From NCBI GenBank assembly GCA_964019415.1, contig OZ025884.1:5687233-5751232 (forward strand): 64,000 nucleotides of DNA, written 5' to 3'. The notes below the pieces were generated by a model that was not told the DNA's origin, ran no database searches, and worked only from the letters and a program-made list of their open reading frames with translations. Position 1 is the first letter of the stretch; each line of letters opens with the position of its first letter. Positions 46,526 to 57,705 of this stretch are shown in pieces. Origin of the DNA: Ianthella basta. Its lineage: Eukaryota > Porifera > Demospongiae > Verongiida > Ianthellidae. The translations under genes and the position numbers were made by a program.

Positions 46526-47244
46526 GAGAGTAGGCATAGATATTTGCTAAATTCATGACAGCCACATGCATGCAAATTAATTGTACACAATTGAGACTCT
46601 GGGCAACAGTAGAAAATGGCCACCAAAGGCATTGAAAATAAGCAGTTTCAATTGTAACCACGGTGCTTAAGTTGAATAGCATATGGCCATTACTGGTATG
46701 TTGTTCATATTAGTAACCTAAGATCACACTTAAGTGTGTTGTTCAGTTCACAGTAGTGGAAACTGTGCAATGGAGTCACAGGTTCAGTATGTCACAGCAT
46801 ACACAATATACACCATATTAAACCAAACTGTGCCATAATGTCAGAGCTCCCATACAGAATTTATTTATATGCGTGCAGGATGAATGCAGACGGGCAGAAA
46901 GGCAGAAACGAAAGTATAACTACCATGTTCATGATCATGCATGATCTATATTGTACATGGCCATGCATGGCTGAGGGTGCAGTATGTAGTGATTATACAG
47001 GGTACTGCATTAGCCTTGCAATTGGTGCCCTGACAATACACAGTACATAACTCTATGACTGTGTGAATGCCCTCACCATGGTACTCTTGTACAATTGGAG
47101 GTATGCGCGTAACATATACAGCAGAACCTATCTAAGGCAACCACCTGTGTATGTGGCCAGTTCTAAATGACCTTTCTAGAGAGGTGGCTGCTTTACAGAG
47201 GTAGATTGCTACATGTTTAGCACTCTTTGGGGCCAGAAAGGCTG
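46526..47244. other. Spacer between copy 14 and the CACTG element
   Basis: No gene is seen. The left half of a GGAACC-type short element occupies about 47120-47244; its right half lies at 50797-50855, beyond the large insertion. Confidence 0.5.
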
Positions 47245-48079
47245 CACTGGAAAAATTCTTACCTATAAGTATCACTTAAATGTACCTTAAAGTGGACTTA
47301 AAGATGGCTTTACTGAATTTAAGGCTGTCACCAGCTTTCACATTTACTGACTGTTTAAGTAAGTCATAAAGCTAGTAAATGCCCGATTTAAGCGTTGACT
47401 TTTTGATGACTTAAACTTATAGTAAAGATGGTCACTTAAATGTGACTTAAAGGAATGCTTAAAGGCAACTTAAATGCAAAGCAGTGACACCTTTAATGGT
47501 ACATTTAAGTAAGCTTTAATTCATCTTTAAATGTTATTATGTTTACTAAATTTATGTCATCTATAAGGCAACCCTTAAATCGGGCATTTACTAGCTTTAA
47601 AGCGTATTTAAACAGTTAGTAAATATGACAGATGGTCACAACCTTAAATACAGTAAAGAAAGACTTTAAAGTGTACCTTTCAGTAACTTTAAGAGTGATG
47701 ATCTGTATCATAAAGTTACAGTTTGGTACAGGACATTGTGTGTACATTTAAAGATGAATGATGAAGAATGAAACAGTGAGGTTTGCTGTTGTCAAACAGG
47801 CAAGAACATGCAGTAAAGTTACTTGACAGGCGTAATGACAAGGAGCATAAGCTGCTTCTGTAAAATTGCAGGTGCATGGTTGTATGAGCGATACAACACT
47901 CAGCCCTACAGCTCTTGATGATCGTTTTGCTGTTGAGAACTTGCATGGATATTGATGAGAGCTCTCCATGTCTTAGAGCCTGGTGGAAATAAAATGAGAC
48001 AATCAGTGAGTACAGCCTGCTGCAATGCATATGATATAATGCCTACAATGTATGCAACAACCACAGGCATGGAAGTAAG

Positions 48080-48100
48080 CACACACACACACACACACAC
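48080..48100. repeat. (CA)n microsatellite
   Basis: An uninterrupted CA run of about 10 units inside the CACTG element. Confidence 0.9.
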
Positions 48101-48657
48101 ATGCACACCTGCTCTCCATTGAGATGTGCGTCTTCTCAGGGTGATTCACAATCAAACTTCCACTCCATATTGCTCTCCATGAATAGCTGATGGTGTAACA
48201 CCTGCAGCATGCAGTAAAATGCAGTTAGTGGCAACAGGTCTATGAAATACATATCACATACCTATTCTGATGAAACAGGTCAGCAACACAGCTACTAGCT
48301 ATTAATCATTTACTAAAGTGTTTCAAGGCTCTTGCATGTTAACGTAGTGCCAATGATTTGAATTACTGGCTGCTTTCTCATCAGCTATAGTCTCACCTGA
48401 ACAAATAGCTATCCAGCTGAGAAATCCCTGCTACCGAAGGCCAGGGGCAGTGGAGACACTGATGACAAACGCGAATATGCACGCACGGTGAGCATCCGGC
48501 AATCAAGTTCCAATCTCATACAACTTACTTGATTGTGAATAAGCTAGCAAACTACATCTGAACTACCTATTTACAATCTTTTCAGCAGATGGAAAGCTAC
48601 CTAGTTACAATCTATTCAGCAGATGGCCAGCTAGTAGCAACATAACCAAAGACTCAC

Positions 48658-48766
48658 CAAAGGCCTTGATTACTGCTTTTCGAGAAGCTGCTGAGCCTAA
48701 CATTCTAACGTGTGTGCTTACGATAGCACATAGATCTTGAACACAACCCCGGTCAGCCTGATCCAT
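48658..48766 (-). other. Possible first exon of a minus-strand transcript
   Basis: Reading leftward from ATG at 48766, 36 codons (opening MDQADRGCVQDLCAIVSTHV) stay open to a good donor, G|GTGAGT. Plausible downstream exons are bounded by splice signals at 48201-48109 and near 47991, but the combined reading frame hits a stop, so a protein is not supported. It could be the start of a non-coding or mis-modelled gene. No family is recognised. Confidence 0.25.
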
Positions 48767-48812
48767 TCCGCCCAAGATGCATCTTCAAATTTAAAACAAC
48801 CGCGCGGGTTGA

Positions 48813-48820
48813 TGACGTCA
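48813..48820. promoter_or_regulatory. CRE-like palindrome in a CpG-rich divergent promoter candidate
   Basis: TGACGTCA, the full cAMP-response-element palindrome, lies between two outward-facing candidate first exons (ATG at 48766 on the minus strand, ATG at 48831 on the plus strand). The surrounding 48700-48930 is much richer in CpG than the rest of the window. This suggests a bidirectional promoter carried inside the transposon. That is inference from composition and layout only. Confidence 0.4.
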
Positions 48821-48830
48821 ATACAACAAA

Positions 48831-48929
48831 ATGGCCGTAGCACAACGGCTAGATTTCGTTACCTTTCCCGCTTTCTTCACTTGTTGCTGGTACAGGGCTA
48901 ACGCCGTCGCCTTACTTTGGAAAGAAAAG
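48831..48929 (+). other. Possible first exon of a plus-strand transcript
   Basis: Thirty-three codons from ATG 48831 (opening MAVAQRLDFVTFPAFFTCCW) end at a donor-like AAG|GTAAAA. No matching downstream exon could be identified between here and 50.8 kb. No family is recognised. Confidence 0.25.
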
Positions 48930-49845
48930 GTAAAATCAGTACGTAGCTACAGTGGGTACGTGCGTGTCCGCGAGTGTGTGTACGCACTTCACTGACAGTG
49001 ATTATGTAACAAACCCACATCATGTACTCGCATGGCCTACGCGAGACTAATACTCGCATGTACTGGCTAGCTGAGTGTCTTTCCTTTTTAGGGAATTTCT
49101 TCTTACCCGTTTGATTTGAACTCAAACTTATGTTTGCTAGCCTGCAGCTGTTTAGTTAGCTCTGATCATATGATAGGTTGGTGGTTTGTGCCTGTACACC
49201 ATTCATGTGGCATAGGTGTCTAGTGATGCACAAGGGGCATAGCTGTTTGATATAGGTATACATATGAAGGGTCCTACCCTTCGTCTCATGTCATATGAGT
49301 ATATAGTAAGTCTTCCGTTGATTACTTTTCGAGTACACATGATTCTATGCATGATATTAGAGACACAGCTTCAAATCATTAAATCATACTGAGTCGTAAA
49401 ATTAATAGTGCAAGAGCTAGTTTTAGTAAGTAGGTGCCTAGTCTTACTGGTGTCGTGTGCTAGTGTCCAGTAAACTTGTGTTGTTTTCTAAACAGACTGC
49501 CCAGTCATGTTTGCTTGCAGACTTTGGTGTATTACAGTGTGTAGCTGTTTGCGCCTCTTCGCCCTAATCGGCCTCTGTGTGTGCCCTAGTCTGCATCTGT
49601 GAACGACTTTGCTTGCCTCAACTAATAGTAGGTCTGTGTTTCACTGTGAAGTTCAGACAGCCACATTCACTCCCAGCAAACCTGATGATGGCTTGGTATT
49701 GCCTGGAATACACTTATGTGTGTCATTTGCACTGGAGTTTATGTAAATCTGCCAAGATTGCCTTATTTCAGTACACGATGTGTGTATTGCACAACTGATG
49801 CTTGCATGTTATTAACACACTAGCTGCACCTTGCATGCAAGGGTT

Positions 49846-49920
49846 GAGAGTGCACTGCACTGATGAGTCCCCAAACAGGGCGAAACAGCTACATTGATTG
49901 TGGCTGTCTGCAGTTCTCTC
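49846..49920 (+). ncRNA. Complete type I hammerhead ribozyme fold
   Basis: All conserved core positions are present: CTGATGA (49860-49866), GAA (49882-49884) and cleavage-site C at 49908 in GTC. Helix I pairs ACTGCA (49854-49859) with TGCAGT (49909-49914), and, after a small internal loop, GAGAG (49846-49850) with CTCTC (49916-49920). Helix II is GTCC/GGGC (49867-49870 with 49878-49881, one G-U) with a 7-base loop. Helix III is eight pairs, 49885-49892 with 49900-49907 (one G-U). Cleavage is predicted after 49908. It lies inside the CACTG element with no recognisable retroelement next to it; I cannot say what RNA it processes. Confidence 0.85.
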
Positions 49921-50886
49921 TAAGGGATGACATAAAGTAGTGGCTATAACTATAGCATGCATAGTGTGCATTTTAGGCGCAGTCCTTGTGCACGATTGCT
50001 TCACCTCCTGGCCATGGACTGCATGTTGTTGTGTGGAATGCAGGGTCATGCATATGGTCTAGTAAGGTGATCAATCTTGCATGTGACATCTTCACTGGTC
50101 ACGCCTGTTACAAGAGACGACCATGTGAGCAGTTATGACATATTGGGCTTACGCATGCAGTGTCAGGCATGTAGGCCTAGCTTCATATAAACATGTGCAG
50201 AGTGAAGTCGAATAATTATATATAATTATAATATGCTGCTCGCCTATACATGAAAGTTGGAACTTAAAAGTGATCTTAAAGGTAGTTGTTCCAAATTTTA
50301 GTTAGCTTTAGCTCACAGTATATATGTACACACTAAAGCTAACGAGGTACTGCTCACCTATAAGTGAAAGTTGCAACTTTGAAGTCATCTTAAAGGTATA
50401 GTTGTTCCGAATTTAAGTTAGCTTTAGCTCACAGTATATATACACTAAAGCTAACGAGGTACTGCTCACCTATAAGTGAAAGTTGAATTTAAAGTCATCT
50501 TAAAGGTAGTTGTTTCCTAATTTAAGTTAGCTTTAGCTCACAGTTAAATACATACTAAAGTTGCTGAATTAGTCATACCTTATAGCTGAAAGTTGAAACT
50601 TAAAGATCTATTATAGTTATTCTTGTCAACTATAAGTTAGCTTTAGATCACAGTATTTGTGTTTTAAAGTTTGTGAAAGTTGGAATTCCTTAAAGGTGAA
50701 AGTTAGAACTTAAAGCTGTCTTAAAGTTAAATGCCATCACATTTAAGATAGATTTAACTCTCAGTAAAGCTAGTAAAGTCACAGGTTTTTCCAGTGCTGG
50801 CTGTTTTAGAGATCAAGGTGGCTGCCTAACACAGTGATCATCTTAGACAGGTTTCACTGCACTGTCAGACCCCATATCCTCTTGAT

Positions 50887-51036
50887 TTATCGGCAAACAC
50901 TCTCTACCAAGGATAGGAACTCACACTTGTACTCAATCTGCTTCTTCCTCATCTCCAGCACATCTTGCATCAGTTTCTTGTGTGCATCTTTCTCCGTTTT
51001 CCATTGCTGAAGTCGCTTGGCCCAGATTTTCTCAAC
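50887..51036 (-). CDS. Terminal exon of a coiled-coil protein (trichoplein/TPH-like)
   Basis: On the minus strand a good acceptor (TTCACAACAG at 51037 and above) opens a 49-codon frame ending in TAA at 50887-50889. The peptide opens VEKIWAKRLQQWKTEKDAHK and continues with KLMQDVLEMRKKQI, a charged heptad-like helix. The pattern W-x3-E-x6-L-x2-V-x3-R-x2-QI resembles the trichohyalin/plectin-homology region of trichoplein and cilia-associated proteins. No further exon of this gene is found at higher coordinates, where family scraps take over, so it may be an orphaned exon. A degenerate copy is at 52292-52436. Confidence 0.4.
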   Translation of the reverse strand, partial: VEKIWAKRLQQWKTEKDAHKKLMQDVLEMRKKQIEYKCEFLSLVESVCR

Positions 51037-51568
51037 CTGTTGTGAATAAAGTGCAAAAGGACACGAGGTATGTACAAAATGCACATTTTGTAACATGTCA
51101 CACAGTGTGTACACCAACTTAATGTAGCAGAGAATAGATATCCTTGCACTATGTACAAATGTGCAAACTAAGAGTTGAGCAGTAGAATGATCAGCTTTCA
51201 ATGGAACAAATGTGGAGTTGTAACTTTGGATGCACAAAAGTGCACAGATTGCTTGCATAAGACATATTAATTGTAAAGACATTATAATTACTCAGAGTAA
51301 TTACTTTGAGTTTAAAATACTCGTGCGGTGTTGTCACCTAGTAAAAGCACTAGCTTGCATGCTCCTTGCTCTCTTCACACAACACAGTCACACACAGAGA
51401 GAATGCAAGAACACATACAGTGGCAGGGTTTTGACAGTGTACTGAGCCACTGCACATTGAAAACCACCCATGTCATAATGGGGTGACATATGTTTGGGTT
51501 ATAGCCATTATAAAGTAAGGTGAATCCTACCCCAAATCACAACCAGTAGCAAAGTTGTCCCATTTAAG

Positions 51569-51642
51569 ATGCTGGGCTATAATTTTAGAACTCTGTGTCT
51601 ATTCCAACTCCTGATCAGTTCAGTACAGAGTGACTGTGAGAG
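51569..51642 (+). pseudogene. Signal-peptide scrap of a receptor-like gene
   Basis: Twenty-four codons (MLGYNFRTLCLFQLLISSVQ then SDCE) match the start of copies 8 and 9, then homology ends abruptly at GTGAGAG. No ectodomain or exon 2 follows. Confidence 0.75.
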
Positions 51643-52898
51643 TCTACGAAATGGTGATCTGGTTGTGAGACTCAGTAAAGTTATGTGTGCATATATAGAG
51701 CAGTTGACAGTCAATTCAAGGTGAAAGTAGCATTCTGTAAAGTGCATACACTAATTAATGTAGGTCTTAGAGATGACAACACATGTGTATCCATGATGTC
51801 ATTGCTGCATAGACTCATAGTTGTACTGATGTGCCATTGGTATGAATTCCTTGAGCAAATGAAACACAACTGTTGATACAACACAATTAATGGAAGGCAT
51901 TTCAACTTGAAGGGTCTTTGTCAATTGACTGCTTACAGGCACTTTCCTCAAGAAAGTGATACCAGTAAAGTTTGTATCAATACCTAGTCAACATGGCATC
52001 TCTAGAACTTAGGACAATGTGTAATGTAGAAATGCAGTAAGGGAACAGGACAGTTATACTGATGTAGACTACTTGGAAGTACACAGAGGCAAGCAAACGT
52101 TTTATGTGTGAAGGGAAAAGATTTTGCTAACCTGTTCTCTTTGCTATTCCAGAGCTACCTAGCTACGTATGTACCCTTCTAGGGTGGTCTGCCTTTCTGC
52201 ATGGGGAAATGGGATTCCAAAATAGGAGCTGCAACACTTGTCTATTTGCAGATGGTATTTACAAAAGAGAAGAACAGTTACTCATGACTATACTTGTACT
52301 CAATCTGTGCCATAACTGTCTAATTAATCTCCAGCATATCTTGAAGGTCTGGAGTTTCTTGTTTTACATCCTCACCATTAAAGTTTCCACAGGGTCACAG
52401 CTGCCAATCCATTCATGGCTCAAATTTATCAACCTGTAGAAAATTAAGTATATACCTTGTGCATATTAATTGCAAGAAATACACCTTCTTAAACTTCCCA
52501 TATGGGCTTCTGACTGTTAGATAACATTTGTGCCATGGGCATGCAAGTTGCAGCTGTAGGTAATGATCAGCTTCCCTAGCTCATTGGGGCAGTGTGCATG
52601 CTGTCAGTAGCACTGCTAATGTACATGTCAGTTAAGATGTGCTCACATGACAGTCACGAGTACTACGTACTAGGTTGACTGCATGTGTGCATGAATAATT
52701 ACGTAACTGCTCGCAGCTGCTATATATTTGTATCTAAGCCATGCGTGAGGGGGTGTAACTGAGTGAGTATATTGCACATTGAAAATTGCCTGAACTGCAA
52801 TGGGGGTTATACCTCAAGAGCTATTACTGTAAATGGCAGTGGTACAAATCACTAATACAACATAAGAGTAATGTTGTTCTCACTCAAAATACAGTATA
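51643..52898. other. Duplicated upstream region of copy 15
   Basis: This is the sister of 43735-44952, without the non-LTR insertion (empty site near 51700) and with a degenerate minus-strand copy of the coiled-coil exon at 52292-52436. No functional gene is seen. Confidence 0.55.
52292..52436 (-). pseudogene. Degenerate copy of the coiled-coil exon
   Basis: Several blocks match 50917-51036 on the same strand, including the acceptor-side TTATCAACCTG and the CTCCAGCATATCTTG block, but indels destroy the frame. Its presence shows that the coiled-coil exon was part of an older duplicated segment. Confidence 0.5.
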
Positions 52899-54509
52899 AT
52901 GGCCTGGAGGTATAATGTTACAGTTCCTTACCTTCTCCTGCTCTTCATCAGTTCAGTACAGAGTGACTGTGAGAGAGGAGGGACTTGTGATGATGCAGAC
53001 ACAATGCTGAGAGACATAGCTGCTGACCCCAAGAGCTACCAACAGCTGCTGCAAGCCTTCTACCCCATCAACAAGGCACAGCCTGCCTACATGGTGGTTG
53101 CATACTTTACCAACTTCACTGGCACCTTTCCAGAGGAGTGTGATATGGACACACCTACCCATGGACAACCTTCCCCAAATTCAGCACAACACACATCCAG
53201 TGGTTCCTGTGGTCCACTCTACCAGCCAACAATGTGGTCAACATTCAGCTCATGACTGAGTTTGGTCTGTCTGTCCCTGCTCAGAGCTACTATGCACTCT
53301 TCAACAGTGCTCCATGGTGGCTGAAGGTGACCACAACCACTGCCTGTGTTGCACTGCCATACAACACAGTTCATCTACAATGCAAAAGTAGTTTATGTTT
53401 CAGTGCCATAGATAAAGTCACAGCAGAGGTGAGACCAAAGGCACTGGACACTGCTAGTAATAAGAACTACTGCAATCAAATCACATGCATGCGGTAGTAC
53501 ACCGCGCCGTACAATAATACCGTTGTGTGTGATGCTATTCAGCCTCTACTTTGACCCTCAGCTCACAAGTGTTGTGTCTCCTGAGAGGTACTGGAAGGAG
53601 CTAATGGATGTACACAATCCAGGTGTGCTGGAGGTCTGGCTGGGCAATGACCAGCAGTGCTACAGTACTAGGGTTGCTAGGCCTGGAAATGCAGGTGGAA
53701 AAATGTTTTATTGGACTGTGTTCGCTCTTTGCATAGTAGCTCCTCCTTTCCTCTTCTCTATCACATGGAGAAAGCAGCTGTCTGTGTTGCAGCAAGTAAA
53801 GGACACCAAAGGTGGACCAGCTGTGATGTGGGCATGCATTGCCTGGATGCCGCTTATCAACCTGTACATGGTAGTGAAAACTATAACAACAATTTCACAT
53901 TTTGGTGTTAGTAATAGGGTGCAAAGCGAGAGTGACGCTTATGCTAGTATGATAGTGTCATACCTCACGATCATATCCCTAATAGCAGCAGTGATTTAGA
54001 GTGGAAAGGCTCTACCTGGGCTGCCAAACTGCAGTGTACTCAAGAGAGCCATTGTGAGGAGAGTGGTGAAATGCCATATATGGTGTCATATTGACTTTTT
54101 GGCGGCCATGACAGTAATGAAGTCTCCCTTTGCTGTCCTCCTTGTTGGAACAAACCCCTTCCTGTATGGCTCAGCACTGCTGGCCATTGTCCTTGCAGCC
54201 TCCCTCCCCATCCTCCTCACTGCCACACTGTTCACCATTGGACATGTGTTCTTGGAGGATCCAGACTTCAGGCTGACATGGAGAGAGGCAGTGCGGCAGG
54301 CAGGTTGGCTACTGCTGGTTGGCACTGGCTGTGTGGGGGTGGCACTCTTCCTGGGCTGCATCTGCTTCCTGCTTCTCCTCAGCAAGGACGGCAACAAGGT
54401 GCAGAGTGTCTCTGGAGTAACATCCTTCCTCATGAGACATGTGGTCCTCACTGCACTTCCACTGCTAATGAACTCACTCTTCAGATTCATCAGGAAGATA
54501 AGGATGTAA
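52899..54509 (+). pseudogene. Receptor-like gene, copy 15, frameshift and nonsense
   Basis: Exon 1 is 52899-53428, the intron 133 bases and exon 2 53562-54509. The signal peptide begins MAWRYNVTVPYLLLLFISSV. A two-base AT insertion in GAGTGTGATATGGAC (about 53144) shifts the frame in the middle of the ectodomain. In exon 2 TAG at 53997-53999 replaces the glutamine codon of VIQSGKALPG at the end of span 3. Beyond these the sequence is almost intact to the stop. Exon 1's leader matches copy 14, whereas the intron and exon 2 match copy 12 closely, so the gene is a hybrid. Confidence 0.85.
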
Positions 54510-55986
54510 TTTGATATCAGCATGACGCATCCCTTGGCCCATGTAGGCCCTCATACTCTTCTTATGCATAATAATGCAAAGCTTGCTTGCCTAGCTGTAC
54601 TTGTACATTGTATCAAATACATGACATTGTGTCCAGGAAGTAGTGAATGAGGGAATGTGCACGGCCACATCATAAAAGCTGTACGTATATGTCATGAAAC
54701 ATGCCACTCATTCAATGAACACGGTCACATGCAACATACTGTATATAACACAAGAAGTATACATACACTGGCCTGAATTCATTGCAAATGAAGCCCACTT
54801 TTCTGTGAATCCCAAGAGGATGCAGACATGTCCTTTAATGTACCAATGAGTAAAATCCACATATTATATGCCATGCATACAGCACTGCATACATGCATGC
54901 ATCATACATTAATGAGCTTGAGGTAACACACTATAGACCTATAGCAGCATTCTTAATAGTCATATGTGGAAGTAATGCACTACCATGAGTGTGTAAAGTT
55001 AAATGTACCACATTGGGAGATGAGCATTAATTGGTGCAGCATGCCTTTAACAACACCAAGCCCAACAAAGCAGCTATACGTGTTTATTATTATACAGTAA
55101 ATAGCATGACTGTATATGTTTGTTAGTGTGCTATTGCTGTAAAGTTAACACTGTCACCTTTGAAATGCTTGGCTGGGCACTGTCACATTCAGTAAAAGCA
55201 CTCAAATATAACAGAGGCTATTTACTGCGCCATGACACCCAAAGCATTTCTACTGTCACTGTTTGCACTGACTGTGCGAAGGAGAGTGCCATAGCAGGGA
55301 GAGTACATGGTCAAATTCTATATTAAGTGCCATTTTTAATTCAGGAGCACTATTAGCCATTTCAACGACAATGAATTCTATTCATTATACCTATATTAAG
55401 TCAATAGAACACTTGCTAAAGCCAAATTCAACTCTTCTAGTTTCTTCTACTTGAACAATAGAATACATTGCTCATCTCAGAAATTTATTGTATGCATGTG
55501 ACTGTATGCTTGATTGCACGTGTGCAGTTACGTATAGTTAAAGCATTTTATGGGCACAAAGAGTTGTACATCTTAAGCAACATGCCACATCACATTGCAG
55601 GCAAAGAGAATTTAGGTGTGTCCATATACAAAGGGTTATGCCATGCACATTGGACGTATTGGGATGGAGAAATGTGTGTGTGAGGTGTTGTTGTTTCAGA
55701 ATGATGTGACTGTACACAAAATTTGAAAATGTCAAATTCAATACTTTTCATGAGAAATGCTGTTAACAATTGTTGGAGAAGACCATGAAAATCTGCTGTA
55801 TAGCAAATGGATTGAAATGGTCACCCAAAACATGAAAGTGACAACATCTTCAGTATAGCATGTTATCACTGCACAATTGCAAGATTCATATAGTATAAAT
55901 GCTAACACTCCTCATATCATAAACAATTGTACTTGTATAGAACCTCTATAGAGAGCCAGTAGTTAGGATTATCCCATGAAGTCAGG
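54510..55986. other. Spacer before copy 16
   Basis: No gene is seen. R1 lies at about 55440-55765, then a shortened promoter module with TATAAAT at 55894-55900. A 68-codon frame at 55120-55326 has no recognisable features and is not called. Confidence 0.5.
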
Positions 55987-57705
55987 ATGCTGATGCTGAA
56001 AACATTGAAAGAGTGTGCCTATTCCTACTCCTGATCAGTTCAGTACAGAGTGACTGTGAGAGAGGAGGGACTTGTGATGATGCAGACACGATGCTGAGAG
56101 ACATAGCTGCTGACCCCAAGAGCTACCAACAGCTGCTGCAAGCCTTCTACCCCATCAACAAGGCACAGCCTGCCTACATGGTGGTTGCCTACTTCACCAA
56201 CTTCACTGGCACCTTTCCAGAGGAGTATGATGGACACACCTACCCATGGACCACCTTTCCCAACTTCAACACAACACACATCCATTGGTATCTGTGGACC
56301 ACTCTACCAGCCAACAACCTGGTTAACATTCAAATATTGACTGAGTTCGGTCTGTCTGTCCCAGCTCAGAGCTACTATGCACTCTTCAACAGTGCTCCTT
56401 GGTGGCTGAAGGTGACCACAACCACTGCCTGTGCTGCACTGCCATACAACATAGCTGAATCACAATGCACTAGTGGCTTGTGCTTCAGTGCCTTGGACAA
56501 AGTCACAGTAGAGGTGAGAACAAAGCCATGAACTGTCCTATGACACAGTTCATCACCAATGTAAAGGAAGTTTGTGTTTTGGTCCCATAGATAAGGTCGC
56601 AGCAGAGGTGAGGCCAAAAGGCATACTGCATGGACACTGCTAGTATTAGCAACAACTGCAATTAGATAACATGACTATAGATATTCAGTATTACTGCTAA
56701 ACAATTCAGATACTATCCTGCCTCTTCCTAAACCCCTAGCTGATGAGTGTGGTGTCTCCTGAGAGATACAAGAAGGAGCTCATGGATGAAACCAATCCAG
56801 GTGTGCTTGAGGTCTGGATGGGCAATGACCAGAGGTGCTACAGTGTTAGGGTTGCTAGGACTGCAAATGCGGACGGAAGACCAGAAAGAACATTCTATGT
56901 AACTGTGGGCACTCTGGGCCTGGGGGCTCCTCCCATTCTCCTCTACATCACATGGAGGAAACAGCTGGCTGTGTTGCAGCAAGTAAAGGACACCAAAGGT
57001 GGACCAGCTGTGATGTGGGCATGCATTGCCTGGATGCCTCTTGCCAATTTGTACATGGTAGTAAAAGTTGTAACAACAGCTTCACATTTTACTGTTTCTA
57101 AGAAAGTGCAAATGGAGAATGAGACTGCCATTAGCTGGATAGTCCCATACATTATAATCTTATCCCTTATAACAGCAGTGATTCAGAGTGGAAAGGTTCT
57201 ACCTGGGCTGCCATACTGCAGTGTACTCAAGAGAGCCATTGTGAGGAGAGTGGTGAAATGTCATATATGGTGTAATTTCAACCTTTTGGTAGCCTGCATA
57301 CTAGCGAAGTCCTCATATGCTGTCCTCCTTGTTGGAACAAACCTCTTCCTGTATGGCTCAGCACTGCTGGCCATTGTCCTTGCAGCCTTCCTCTCCATCC
57401 TCCTCACTGCCACACTGTTCACCATTGGACAGGTGTTCTTGGAGGACCCAGAGTTCAGGCTGACATGGAGAGAGGCAGTGCGACAGGCAGGTTGGCTACT
57501 GCTGGTTGGCACTGGCTGTGTGGGGGTGGCACTCTTCCTGGGCTGCATCTGCTTCCTGCTCCTCCTCAGCAAGGACGGCAACAAGGTGCAGAGTGTCTCT
57601 GGAGTGGCCTCCTTCCTCATGAGACATGTGGTCCTCACGTCACTGCCACTGCTAATGAACTCACTCTTCAGATTCATCAAGAACACCTGTTTTAAGTCAC
57701 CATAA
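55987..57705 (+). pseudogene. Receptor-like gene, copy 16, start codon out of frame
   Basis: At the expected start the ATGs (55987, 55993) are separated from the ectodomain frame by a two-base insertion, and in-frame codons upstream reach a TGA at 55977 without any ATG. From GTGTGCCTATTC on, the frame is open to the donor at 56514. The conserved cysteine in EECDGH is tyrosine (EEYDGH). Between that donor and exon 2 (56740-57705) a second, 3'-end-of-exon-1 fragment with its own donor (about 56540-56607) is duplicated from another copy. Exon 2 itself is intact, 321 residues, ending FIKNTCFKSP like copy 13. The product is doubtful unless a different start is used. Confidence 0.75.

Larger units (their letters stand above)
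47245..50796. mobile_element. 3.55-kb CACTG...CAGTG DNA transposon
   Basis: The termini CACTGGAAAAA (47245-47255) and its exact reverse complement (50786-50796) are flanked by CTG on both sides (47242-47244, 50797-50799). Removing the insertion and one CTG rejoins a GGAACC-type short element. CACTG ends, a 3-base target duplication and repeat-rich subterminal regions are features of the CACTA/EnSpm group. Subterminal repeats here include many TTAAAG/CTTAAA words, a 23-base inverted pair (47370-47392 and 47574-47596) and three to four ~115-base direct repeats at 50233-50640. I find no transposase frame, so this copy is non-autonomous or carries captured sequence. Confidence 0.78.

Noticed and set aside
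47716-48201. Multi-exon minus-strand protein gene inside the CACTG element
   Set aside because: Candidate exons have splice-like borders, but joining them in frame gives early stops and no recognisable protein.
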